Assembly (NCBI RefSeq): GCF_030272615.1
Contig: NC_081410.1
Location: 138,362,849 to 138,426,848 of the forward strand
From: Cryptomeria japonica
Lineage: Eukaryota; Streptophyta; Pinopsida; Cupressales; Cupressaceae
Direction: 5' to 3'
DNA length: 64,000 nucleotides
This document shows positions 34,083 through 45,664 of the stretch, piece after piece. The stretch's first letter is position 1; each line of letters begins with the position of its first letter. Below the pieces are notes generated by a model. The model was not told the DNA's origin, searched no databases, and was given only the letters and a program-made list of their open reading frames with translations. Position numbers and translations under genes: made by a program.

Positions 34083-35570
34083 TGTTGGCATTATGTGAAC
34101 CGGTATGAGGACATAATGACATTGTGTGTTGTCATTGATGTCAATATGATGAAGAGAAGAGAACCGGTATAACACTGTGAACCGACATTTGTGCCAAAGT
34201 GAAGCGGTGTGTTTTTTCAAGGTGAACCGGCATATGGTTATGGGAACCGGCACATGGAAGCGTTGTATGACTACCGGTTGGTAGTCTCAACTTCAGGGTT
34301 TCCGGTTGAAGTGCTTCAAGCCTTTGTGGCTCAACCGGTGACTTTGTGTGATGAGTTAGCATGATAACGAAGAACAGATCGTGTTACCATGTAAGCCTTG
34401 TGTGCGTGAAGGATCTTGCATGAAGGAGATTGTTCCTATCTACCTCGGGAATGTGCGAAGTCTGTAAACGGTGATAACGTGTGATGGGTTATCAGCTGCC
34501 ATGAAATCGGTGGAAAAGGAACGATGGAGAATGTCTTGAGATTGGATCAAGACTGTTGCATTTAATGTAGTGTGCTCAACGGTCAGGATTGAACCGTTTG
34601 AATTCCTTAACCTAATAGGTTTAGGGTTTAGGGTTTATGCCATCGACCTATCTGTTTTCCTATAAGGTCGACGTTGTGATTCTTTCTGAGGTTGTTGGCA
34701 AAAGTTGTGTGTGTGTATCCAAGAGAAGAGATACGTAATTCTTGCCAGACCAGAGGAGAGAAGTTATACCTGCAAAGTGTAAGTGTAGAAGGTGAAGAGG
34801 AGCTAAAGCGGATCTGCATTGACATTGAGTGCTGTTACCAGATCATCGTAATACCTGTTGATCTCTAACCACCTCAACAGTTGGAAAATCCCTTAACACC
34901 CTTAACAGGGTAGCTTTAACCGGCTTGCTGCAAATCCTTTAACAGGGTGACTCAAAACCATTGAGTTCTTGAAATCTTCTAACAAGGTAACCTTTAATAG
35001 GGTTTAACCCTTAACCGGGTATTCTAGCCATCCCTTAACCGGGTGATCCCTAACAAGATCGGTTCCTAACAAAACCTATTGTATCAGTCTTTAACCAAAC
35101 AAGGCTCTTAACAGAGTAGACTTCTAAAGAGTTCAAAAACAAGCTTGTGGGTATTCATCCCCACTGTGGTTTTTCCTAATTGGGTTTCCATGTGAAAAAT
35201 ATGTGTGTCATGTGTGATGTCTTCTTCATGTGATGCTATGTTGTTTTCTGTCAAGTAGTGAATCATGTTGATCTAGTTGCTTATATGTATATCTTTGATG
35301 GTAGATTACCTGTTCATGCATTAGGGTGAAATGGAAATGAAGTGTTAGATTGTATGAGAAGATAAGTGTCAACCGGTTTATGCTCGTCTTAGTTATTCTG
35401 GGTTTTGCCGGTTGTACTCTGTTTAAGGACCGGTGTTACTGTTTGTCTGTCAATGCACAGTGTCTGTTGACAAACCGGTTTAAGAGTGTGTTTTTGTCTG
35501 TACTGATTCACCCCCCCTCTCAGTACCGGTTTGGTACTATTCGTTCATCATTGGTACTATTCGTTCATCA
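34083..35570 (+). mobile_element. Solo LTR related to the 6801 copia family
   Basis: It aligns over its full length with the LTRs at 6801 and 12085: start TGTTGGCAT, ACCGGT motifs, telo-box (34620-34637) plus CCTATAAGG, the 'CCTTAAC.GGGT' row (34885-35050), and the end CTGATTCAC-C7-TCTCAGTACCGG. No coding region follows. It is more diverged than the other two LTRs are from each other. Its last 20 bp are tandemly duplicated (35531-35550 and 35551-35570), so the normal end is lost and no target duplication is visible. Confidence 0.9.
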
Positions 35571-35616
35571 AACTAATCAACATGAAAGTAAATTGAGAAG
35601 TAAAGACCATGCGGGT

Positions 35617-35906
35617 TGTTGAAGCAACAAATCAAATTCACCATAACTTTAATGAAATCAATTGTTCTCTACAACAAGGTTTGGCAACAATCTTTGCCTT
35701 CTCCTAGTCTAACTTCTATTCAATGCTATTCTATTCACTAACTATTACTAACTATTAACTATTAGCTAACTATTCACTATTAACCTTTTCAAAATGAGGA
35801 GCTTGAGCTTTATATAGAGAGCTCATTTACAATGAACGGTCAGGATTGAATTTCCATCAATGGCCAAGATTTTACAATGAAACCCTAATTAGGGTTTGTT
35901 TCAACA
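35617..35906 (-). repeat. Short LTR-like block (290 bp)
   Basis: It begins TGTTGAAGC and ends TTTCAACA on +, i.e. inverted TGTTGAA/TTCAACA ends. On the minus strand it holds a good TATATAAA box (35809-35816 on +) and, just upstream of its minus-strand start, a purine run AAGAAGAG that could be a polypurine tract. This fits a 3' LTR of a small minus-strand element, but no partner LTR was found. Confidence 0.4.
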
Positions 35907-37070
35907 AACTCTTCTTAGCCAATAAGAAAATTACATTAAGAGAGTGTGGACCAATAGATATCAGTGGTAGGTACATCGGAGTTCGTGCATCCATGTATGA
36001 ACTAGGTGCATTGCATTTAGACATGCTGATGTGGACCTTTCTGACTGGAGGAATAGTGACTGGGACGCCACTTCAACTTGCACTTGTAGACTTGATTTAT
36101 CATTATGAATGAATATTGAGCAATATCTCTTGATACTCGACATTATCCAGTTTGCTCAGTGTAATGATGATGATGAGAAGCAAACTTTGATTAACTCTTT
36201 TGAAACTATCTGCTTCTTCAATCATGTTCGATGTAGGTCTTGTGATGACTTTGGTTGATCCTCCTTTGTTTGTGACATACTTGATGAATGATGCAACTGG
36301 TTGAATGTAACTCTTCAATGTACCAACTTCGATTCTTGGATTCCCGAAGGGAATTCAATATTGTAAAACATTCTCTCACCATATAGGTTATCCTTCCTTT
36401 ATGTTCTAGTGCCTTGAGGTATTTGAGTGATCTTTCTTTACAGTCTGTGATATCCTCATGCTTCCATGATGTGGTGAGATCCTTCGAAGATCTTGAGATC
36501 TTCCCTTGCTTGATTTCCTTGTGTTTGCTGATGAAGCTTCTTGAAGAGGTCCTCCTTGTATCTTGTCCTTGGTGTTGAAATTTTCTCCTTGAGATCTTTG
36601 TTACAATCTTCCTCCAACCTGGTCTTTTTTGATTTCTTTCATTACCTCCTGCAAAACAAACAAATGGGCATCAATCTCACATGATATATAACCTTTACAC
36701 ACTCCCATTTTGACTTGATCTCTTATTCTATATGTTACAGGTCTGATATGTGTTTCTAAAGAGGAGATCGCTCCTTTTGATAACTGAATTCACTGTCTTG
36801 CTGATCAGATTTGCTAATGATGTTGATTGGGTTCCTTGCCTTGCTGATGAAATTTGCTGTTGAAGGAAGAACTTGTTGTGAATGGGTGATTGAATGAATG
36901 CTTTGAGTCCTCCTATATAGGTGTCTTAATGAGGAGATGTGTCCTTTTAGGGTGAAGCCGACTTGATCTTTGAGCAAATGTACTTGAATTTATTCCTTTA
37001 GGGCAGCCAACTTGAACATTTCAACCTCTCCTAAAGTGATTTTTGGTGCCAAAATGTTTTGATCTTGAGG
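35907..37070. other. Non-coding DNA beside the short LTR
   Basis: No coding similarity recognised. The sequence is probably the interior of the small LTR element or an insertion in the copia relic; neighbours on both sides are copia fragments. Confidence 0.35.
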
Positions 37071-38362
37071 AATTCGCTCAAGATAGAGAGCAAGGTACAT
37101 GATTTCAAAAAAATTGGCTCTCAGGCTTGGACAAGGTACATGCCTTGGAAAAATTCGCTCTACTAGATGAGTAAGGTACATGGCCTTGTGAAAAGTTCGC
37201 TCTAAGGTTGGGGCAAGGTACATGTCTTTATGAAGAAATTCGCTTTCAATCCTTAGCAAGGAACATGTCTTTGCGAAAAAGTTTTCTCTCAATCCTTAGC
37301 AAGGTACGCTGCCTTAAGGTATTTCGCTTCGAAGTTGGAGCAAGGTACATGTAAATGAGTATTTCGCTCCAACATGCAAGTGAGGTACATGCCCTCAAGT
37401 AGAAATTTCGCTCTTGACCTTGAGTAAGGTACATGAAATTGGAGAAATTCGCTCCAAACTTTGAGTAAGGTACATGACTAAAATTCGCTCCAAATGTGTG
37501 GTGAGGTACATGACCTTTTACCAATTTTACTCAAATTAAGGAGCAGGGTACATTGTCTTGGTGGAAGAATTTACTCCAAAAATGATGCAAGGGATAGATT
37601 CAAGACAAACTCGCTCTAATCTTGAGGCAAGGTACATGATCTAACCAAATTCGCTCTTGGTCTTGGACAAGGTACATGACATTAACAAAGTTCACTCCAA
37701 ACTTGAGGTAAGGTACATGACCTTTGGAGAAATTCGCTCCAAAGTTGAAGTAAGGGACCGAGCCTCAAGGTAAATTCGCTCAAATTGAGGGGCAATGTAC
37801 ATGACTAAAAAGAAATTCGCTCTCAACTTGGAGTGAGGTACATGTCCTTGATGAAATTCGCTCTAATTTATTTGCAAGGTACATGTCCTAGTGTTGACCC
37901 TTAGTTCAATATCTTCCTCTTTCGTCTACCTCATTGATTTTAGCCTCAAGTCCTCAAACCTTTCCACGTGAAAGTACCATCAATTTGACCCTTAAGAGTG
38001 CCTAGGGTGGAAATTCGCTTGGATTCTTGAGCAAGGGACAGGGTTTTAGCAAATTCGCTCCAAACTTGGAGCAAGGTACAGGGTCTAAGGCAAATTTCTC
38101 TCCAATTGGGGAGCAAGGTACATGACCTTAGGTAGACTATTTATTCACCCTTTTTCACTTGCCTTTGTTTCATTAGCTCATCCTTCATGTCTTTCATACA
38201 CTCCAATGCCAAATTAACCTTCAAAGAAGGCCTTAGGAAGAATTTAGCTCCAAATTGGGAGCAAGGTACATAGCCTTGAGTAAAATTTCGCTCTAACTTT
38301 GGTGTAAGGGACGGGCCTCAAAGTGAGTTCGCTCCAGACTTAGAGCAAAGGCAGGACGTAAG
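37071..38362. repeat. Degenerate palindromic minisatellite, ~26 units of ~41 bp
   Basis: Units read 'AATTCGCTCCAAACTTGGAG' then 'CAAGGTACATGACCTT'. About 20 units are contiguous (37071-37895), then 3 (38011-38133) and 3 (38241-38362), separated by non-repeat DNA. Most units keep a short inverted repeat such as GCTCCAA/TTGGAGC followed by AAGGTACATG. Unit length wobbles between ~36 and 45, so no constant reading frame is kept, and the open frames here (minus 36990-37524) are by-products. Confidence 0.85.
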
Positions 38363-38579
38363 AGTACACTATGCATTCAACCAAGGTTTGCTTAGAAATA
38401 TGATTAGATAACACAAGAAACCTAGCCATGATTCAAGGGGTTCTCCATCTACTTTCATGGTCACAACCGACTGTCTTCACTCCATCCTTAGTAGACCAAC
38501 CTGACTTGATGAACTCTCTGGCTACTTAAGAAACTCTATCCCTTCAATACATTATTAATAGAAAAGACACTAACAACTA

Positions 38580-39905
38580 AGCTAAGCTGACCAACCTAGA
38601 AAGCAAAAGTGGGGGTTCCCATTTGCAATGGGGCGATGTGTGAATACCTCACAACACATCTTTGTTTCAAAATGCACCCTCTCATTCTCCTTTGACTGTT
38701 CTACCTTAGGAAGACTCCAAGTTCCTTGATGTAACATCTCTTAAATATAGAACCTAAAGGTTTCTAGGTTCCAAAGCTTGTAGTAACATTCTCACCATAA
38801 CAGATGAAAAACACTTTTTGACCTTGAAATCTAAATTATTTTGCTGCTACTTAGGCTCATGACCAAATGCCTCACAACCAAACCCTTGCAAGTGTATTGC
38901 CACTGGTTTTCTTTCAGTGCACACTTCATATGGTTTCTTGCTTATCAATGACGAAGTAGGACACTTATTCATCAAATGACATGTTGTTCACTGCCTCCTC
39001 CAAAACTCTTGTCCTAGGCCTACTCGTAACTCAACATACTCCTACCCTAACCAAGAAAAGTTCTATTCAACCTTTCAAATACCCCATTTTGTTGTAGTGT
39101 ATGTGGGGTAGTCCTTTGTTTCATAATCCCAATATGCTTATAGGATACATCAAACTCTTTGGAGCAGAATTCACCTCATTCATCTATTCTAAGAACCTGT
39201 ATTTAACTACTGATTAAATTCTTAACTAGAGCTTTGAATTCCTTAAACTTGAGAAACACCTCAGACTTGATCTTAAGAAAACATATCCAACTATACCCAG
39301 AATAATCATCAGCAAATACGAATAGTATAGAGACTTATAATGGATGGTATTTTATAGGACCAAACATATTGTTGTTTATCACCTTCAAAATCTCTTTCGT
39401 TGGAGCTTCTATAGTTAAACTGCACTCTATTCTACTTTCTTAGCACACAATGCTCCCAAAAGTCAAAACTATCAGAACAATCAATAAGACCATCTTCCAT
39501 ATTTTTATTCATCAATGTTTTAAGGCATTTTCACACAAATGACCTAACTGCAAATGCCACAGTATCCCTGATTTAGATGTAGTAGCATTAGCACAATTGA
39601 ATAAAATTGATGTATCTAGCCTATATAGAGTACCGTGCCACATGCATTTTGCAAGCACCAAATTACGTCTAGCTAATTTGTACCCTTTTCAATCAAATTT
39701 GGCATGAACTCCAACATCAACCAATTTAGAATCTAGATGCACAGATAAGGTTTCTTGCCAAGCTTGGTATATGTAGTACATTTGTGAGTGTTTGTATTCT
39801 ACCACCCATGAAAGCAACTTAGACCTTTCCCCCACCAACAATTCTCAAACAATAGTTGTCATCGAAAAACATTTGCTCCTCATCACCTTTGGCATACTTT
39901 GAGTA
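38580..39905 (-). pseudogene. int: Copia protease end and integrase, minus strand
   Basis: Minus-strand pieces in order: protease tail 'VLHIPSLARNLI' (about 39770), GAG-pre-integrase 'DTVAFAVRS', the HHCC region 'FDFWEHCVLRK' (about 39440), then 'TPHTLQQNGVFERLNRTFL' (about 39060-39115), matching the family's 'TPQQNGVAERRNRTLL', and 'NVTNYKLWN' (about 38780). Frames change often and stops are common. It is one element with 39906-40740 and 33520-34082. Confidence 0.75.
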
Positions 39906-40740
39906 TCAGTCCTTGTGGGGTGTCATATGAAAGGAAGCACCTAAATCAATCAAATAGGAATCATTATTAACAACATTAGTAGACACAAAAGCATCACTGC
40001 CATATTCATTAATGTCAGAGGACTTGTTAGAGAAGTCATCCTTTTGTTTGGACTTACACTCCTTTATGTGACCTTTCTTGCCACAATTCCAACACTTTAT
40101 CTTAGACTTACCTGAAGACTTATACATGTGCTTTCCCTTAGAAATCTTATCTCCTATCTTCTTCTTACCTCTCTTCTCTTTTGACCTACCTCTAACCACA
40201 AGGGCATCAAAATAATTATCATTCATGGACCCTTTTTAAGTTTCTTCACTTAGCAAAATGTTAAGCGCACTATTTTAGTTTGTTTTATCATTACTACTTA
40301 TTGACATTACAAGGTTATCCCATGACTATTAAGAAACAAAGTAACAAAATGCATTTGTCCACTTCATCCATCTTGACTCCTATTGATGCAAGTTGACTTA
40401 CTATTATATTAAAATTGTTAAAATAATTAGTTATACAACCACCCTCCCTCATTTTCAAAGAATGTAACTTCTCCAAAACAAGTTTATTTACCATGCTATT
40501 GGACTGATATCGTCTTTTTTTTTAACAATGAATTTATTGACAGCTCCTAAGACCCATTTATGAACACAAAATTTAAAAGACATAACTGGATTGTACTTCT
40601 AACTTTCTTATCTAGTTTTATCTAGTCCTCATTAGACAGATTTGTAATTTTTGTACAAGATGCTGCAACCCCTTGATCTCTCTCCACCAGAATATCCTAC
40701 ATCTTCAACTTCAAAGTTTTGACCATTGAATTTATTAATT
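39906..40740 (-). pseudogene. gag: Copia gag and protease start, minus strand
   Basis: From 40740 down: 'NKFNGQNFE' at the gag N-terminus, decayed capsid (with 'DEVDKCILLL' near 40350), then the open frame 40226-39906 with a basic stretch, an intact zinc knuckle 'CWNCGKKGHIKEC' and the protease active-site region 'LIDLGASFHMT' (family: 'DSGAS.HMT', here with Leu for Ser). Gag binds RNA; protease would cut the polyprotein. Confidence 0.85.
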
Positions 40741-40849
40741 TCAGGCCTCGATTGGCTCACGATAGATTTAATGCTGTTTTTCTTTCTCACAAAGATCTTC
40801 AAAGGTTTTGTTTGATTCCTATTACACCAACTGTACACTCTAGAGTTTT

Positions 40850-42150
40850 CACTCCAACAAAGTGGATACCATCCAAACAACTAACTTGCACCCTAATACT
40901 AAATGTTGGGTTTTTTCGCCCCTGTTATAGAGGACTAATAGACTGGAATAAAGAATCCTTGAGATTATGTGTTTAGTTGACATTGAGCAACATGTACCAA
41001 ATCTAAATATCAATACATATGAAAGTAATGAAATAGTATGCAGTAACGAGAGTACACAAGATACAAAGATTTTTATGTGGGAAACCCTTATGGAGGAAAA
41101 CCCACCATGAAAAGATGTTCACAATTGTATTATTCAGAATCAACACTAATATAGTATAAGAAGTTTGGAAAACCTTTTACAAAGTCTCAATCTACAACAT
41201 ACCCTTCTTTTGTAATTGTTAAGGCCCAAAAGTGCACTCGATACTAAGCTATTAAAACCTAGCACTTTGGGTAAACATGGGGACAATCACAAGTTTGTGG
41301 ATAGGCCGGTTCTTGAAAAATGAGGAATCACTACTTTAACAAGACCTTAAAAAAAAAAAACCTTTGAGGAAAAGGGAGAGAGAATAAGAAATAAGGATGA
41401 AAGAACTGCTAACAACATAAACAACGTGATACACCAAATGATCTGAAAGATAACAGAAAAACTCTTTTAAATGCACCTGTTCTACACATATGACATCTTT
41501 GAATTCATATCACAAAAAGTGTTTCATACAAAGGGTTATTGCTCAAAAAACTTGAAAGGAAATTACTTTCACAAACAATTATTTTGATAAACCACAATAC
41601 ATGACCTGTGATTCATGCATGAGACAGAAAATTCAAGAAAGGTTATTTCACAAATAACACAAAAATGAAAGTTGCTTTCAATCACACAATGAAAAATAAC
41701 TCATAAATGATAAGGCATGAACTGATATCTTTATTGAAATCTTCTGTCAGAACTGGAAAAATGGGTTACAAGATACAAAACTCAGCTAGGCTTGAGAAAA
41801 AATCCAGAACCCCCAACAACTGAAAGCTTTCCTTGCTTTATGCAAAAGGCCTTACAAAGGCAAGGATCAGATGACTAGTGCTCAACTGAAAGTCTCCTTG
41901 AGTGATCTTCAAGTCAAAAATATCTTGAAATCCGAGTAGGGAAAGGAACCCCCACAAAAAGGCTTCAAACTTTGCATAATTGTGTGAAATCAGGTGTAAA
42001 CACTTGGTCAACTGGAGGTTGACCCATGAAATACTCAAAATCAGGCCCTAACTGCTGGAGAACTAGCCCAAACTCATGAATAACTGCATTCCAAGCTCAA
42101 ATTCGACCCCAAATTCTTGTGATAACTTCACCTATCTAAGGTTCAATATT
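40850..42150 (-). repeat. Probable 5' LTR region of the minus-strand copia relic
   Basis: Upstream of gag, the minus strand holds a decayed primer-like TGGTATCCAC (about 40865-40875 on +) and then the common copia LTR sentence 'GGTTTCCCACATAAAAATC' (about 41075-41093 on +). The far end is not defined; 41220-42150 shows no other feature. Confidence 0.45.
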
Positions 42151-42352
42151 TTCCTTCCTTTGCATATTGGGAATGATTTTTTTTAAAACACAATTATAAT
42201 AAACATTAATTGGATTTATAATCCATCCAATTAAATATTCATTTTACATTGTCATGTGTATATGGAAGAAAGGTATTGAACCTTAGAGTTAAAAGATGCA
42301 AGAAATTTTAATTTCCTTTTAAGAATATAGCTAGGAAATTAATATGCGCAAA

Positions 42353-42450
42353 AATAATTAATTAAATATTTATTAATTATATAAATGTTGTTTAGAAAAT
42401 AGCAATTTTTAACAACATTTATATAGTTAATAAATATGTAATTAATATAC
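42353..42450. repeat. 98-bp inverted repeat (hairpin)
   Basis: The left arm 42353-42392 and right arm 42411-42450 are reverse complements at about 36 of 40 positions, around an 18-base loop. The inner ~21 bp (ATAAATGTTGTT/AACAACATTTAT core) match almost perfectly. It could be a small MITE or a structured AT-rich spacer; it directly adjoins a T-run and the next feature. Confidence 0.7.
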
Positions 42451-42800
42451 ATTTTTTTTTGTTTTGATAAGTCTAAAAGACTTAGGGGGTTTTAAGCATC
42501 CCCACGGCTTGGCAAAGCTTATCATTAAATTATAAATCTTAGTGGGAGTTTATGGAAACCTCGACCACCATGCATTAATCTCTTTGCATTTTATAAAATA
42601 CAATCCCATAAAAACCGAGCAAAGGGGAAATAAGGGAAATGCGATGGAAAACCTAAAATCATTATTCATTTTGCATTTCCAAGTTTTTCTTTCACCGCTG
42701 AAGAGGTAAATGGGCCGAGTTGCTAGGGTTCGAACATGGAGATGGGAACTGGTTTTGCGCGTTGACTCCTTCTATGCATCCGTTTTCTGGGACTTAACAG
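42451..42800 (-). mobile_element. SINE-like or LINE-tail-like element, minus strand
   Basis: The minus strand ends in CAAAACAAAAAAAAA (a poly(A) tail; T-run at 42452-42460 on +). Before it lies 'TTATAATTTAATGATAAGC', like plant LINE/SINE tails. Further upstream is GTTCGAACCC (42728-42737), a good match to the tRNA-type pol III B box. An A box and target duplication could not be assigned with confidence. Confidence 0.4.
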
Positions 42801-45340
42801 GTCTGCTCATGCGTTGGAAATCATAAGGGTTTTCTCTAAAACCGCGGCATCACTCCATGTTTACAGAGAATGAGAGGTATTTCATCAAAAACGCATTTAT
42901 CCCAAAGACTTTTCTGCTTTTCCCTCTTTGTTTTTCAAAAAATCTCTGCGAAATCTCTGCAATTTAGGGACTTTGGCGAATGTTAGGAAGAAACTCTTGC
43001 ATTTCTGTACAGTAAATTCTGAAATTTCTGAAACTCTGAAATTCCTTTATATTTTTCAAAAATTGGACAGAATATATGGATTTATGGCGATTTCTTAAGA
43101 AGGAAAACTCTGATTTTTTCCTGTATCTTTCTTTCTCTGAAATTCATACCGAATTCATGGGTTTTTTGCCTTGCATTTTTCAAAAGAATCACTTGGGTTT
43201 TTTTTGTGTTGGATATATCACATTATCATGAATGAAATCTCTGCAATTTATGGATCTTAGCTTGCAATTTAAAGAAGAAATCTTTGTTTGTTTCTCTCTG
43301 AATGAAACTCTGCAATTGGTTTTTCACGCACAGGTAGCTCTGCAGACTTTTCACGAAACCCTTTCTGGAATTTTCTGTATGAAATTTACACAAATCTTCA
43401 TAATACAAAATGTAAATGATTTACTATTATTTCTGCACTGTTCTGAAAAGAATTCTGTAAATTCATGTTCTGGGTTCTCTGCATTTCGAAAAGAAAATTT
43501 TGGGGTTTTTCCTTGCTGAAACCGATAGAAGAAAATTCTGCATTTTTTTTTTTTTTTGAAAAAGATTTTCTGAGAATTAATTGCTTTAAAAGGAAATTTG
43601 GGATTTTAAAACAGCTTGCATTTCAGTCTAAAGAAAAATGCCTTGTCTCTTTGTAAGATCTTATCTTCAGTCACATCATCCTTGCTGCTATCTTCTTTCA
43701 CTGTTCTTTTCTTGACTGCATCTTCATGGCCGCTTTTAAAGTTTTTTACAGGTCCATGTATACTGTATACTTGTCAAAGTTCCTCTCCATGCATCTTTGT
43801 ACTGACCATTCTGCTATTTTGCCTTTGTTATTTTGAAAGCACTGTAACTTCCAGAATAACTGTGGTTTTCTATCAATTTACAATATTGATATTTGCATGA
43901 CATATCCCTTCAGACTCCAAAAACTTGGGCTTTTTTTTGTCTTTTTCCACTGCAGTAATCTGCATCTTCATGGCTGCCTTTACACCATCTTATGCTTCTT
44001 GTGTACACTTGCAAGTACCCTTTGAACAATCACATGGTTTTTATGAGCTGGGCTCAACCCTTGCGGGAGCCTCATTTAACCCCACTCATAATAAACCCTC
44101 TGAAATTTGCAATTCTTTACCTGTCTCTGCACATTAAACAAACAGTTAGAAAAACACTAATTCTTCAAGGAATGAAGATGAACTTTTCTTATTTGTCTTC
44201 CAAGATGCTTATTTTTCTGTGACGAGGGGATCTTGATTAATGATGCAAATGTATAGGTAAGATAAGTAGACATCTAGTCATTGCTTAGATCTTTTGATAT
44301 AACCCACTTCACCATTTGACTTTTTCAGGACAAGGAGGAAACTGGAGGAGAACGGATTTCAAAAATGCAGACCTACGACTTCAAGAGCAGATTTACACCA
44401 GCCATATACCCCCAGGCAATGGCTGGTTCCTTTCTTATTTTATCTATGCATTTGCTTTATTATTTCATTTTTCTCCTTTGCATAAGAAAGTAAGGATTAC
44501 TCTCACAGTCTTGTGTGAGAGAAAATTTATTTGTAGATTACTTCTCGTAATCATTTCAACTGTATAAAACATCATGAATAAAATAACAATTGAAAGATTT
44601 CACTTATGTGACTGTAATCTTTGCCTAGGTACCAAAATTTTCCATTGAATTGTAAATATAATGAAAATTTCAGTAGCAGTAATCTTTCAAGTGTTTACAC
44701 ACCAACAGCCTACAAATGTCTCTTGTGTCTATGACAATGAGTTCATAACCTTGAGTTACCTTGGTACATTCACACAAATTGTTATATATATAAATATTCT
44801 TGAGAATATCAACCATCCAATTGTATAATTAACTTGTGGCACACCAAGAGTCATGTAACTATAATCCGACTGTACATGATTTTATCATACTGCATAAAAC
44901 ACTATGTATGATGCCTCCATGTGGATAATCACCTTGTATAATCTGCTGCTGCAGCATATTATGAATCACTAGCTACAACATTTACATTGTTGGTACATAT
45001 ACATGTTACTGGTATAAGCACCACTACTAGCTCCTCACATGTGGTGGCTCACACCAACATAACATTGCTCATGATTGCTTGCAGTACCTAGTGCTATCTA
45101 GTAGGACATTATCCTGCCCTCAGACCTTACCTCATTTTCACCAGTTTTGGTGTATATGCTCCAGCATCCATATTCATGCTACAACAAACACTTTTGCCAA
45201 ATACCTTGCAGTTGCAACAACATTCCCACATGTGAACCAACATATGTGATGTAACGTAGCACAACATCATTATCATATGTAAAACACTATACCTGCTGTG
45301 TTGCAATATTTGTAACTTCATTGCCTATCACTGCAATTGA
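42801..45340. other. Long AT/T-rich stretch without recognised genes
   Basis: 42950-43560 is rich in degenerate 'TCTGAAATT/CTCTGCAATTT' words on the + strand. Short open frames (43232-44222, 44316-44567) have no recognisable motifs and overlap in several frames. Nothing else supported. Confidence 0.35.
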
Positions 45341-45345
45341 GTATG

Positions 45346-45664
45346 CAAACAAACTCTTACTACAAGGATTTTTTGTAGGTAAATTTTAACAAAATCCCAA
45401 CAAGAACAACATAGATTGAATTGGACTATACACTGACTTAATGACTTGGTTTTTAATTGACAAAGGGTTAAAAACCACTCTTTTGTCTTTGAATATGCCC
45501 AGTTGTAAACAAACTCTTACTACAAGGAATTTTTGTAGGTGAATATCACCGAAGTCCCAACAAGAACAACGTAGATTGATTGGATCAAACACACACACAT
45601 AATGACTTTAATGCCTTGGTTTGAATTGACAAAGGATTAAAAACCACTCTTTTGTCTTTGAAAC
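45346..45664. repeat. Tandem duplication of a 160-bp unit
   Basis: Two adjacent copies, starting at the AAACAAACTCTTACTACAAG copies (45347 and 45507) and each ending near 'CCACTCTTTTGTCTTTGAA'. They differ by scattered substitutions and a small indel. No coding function seen. Confidence 0.85.

Noticed and set aside
34071-34362. Minus-strand frames at the solo LTR start, also seen at 6773-7181 and 11973-12329
   Set aside because: They recur only because the LTR recurs; composition follows the ACCGGT motifs and no protein family is recognisable.
36990-37524. Repeated 'MYLA..LER' and 'HVPC' peptides on the minus strand
   Set aside because: Read-through of the ~41-bp minisatellite; unit length varies and frames shift, so a selected repeat protein is unlikely.
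37071-38362. CRISPR-like array
   Set aside because: Units are degenerate and directly adjacent with no unique spacers, and the DNA is plant nuclear.
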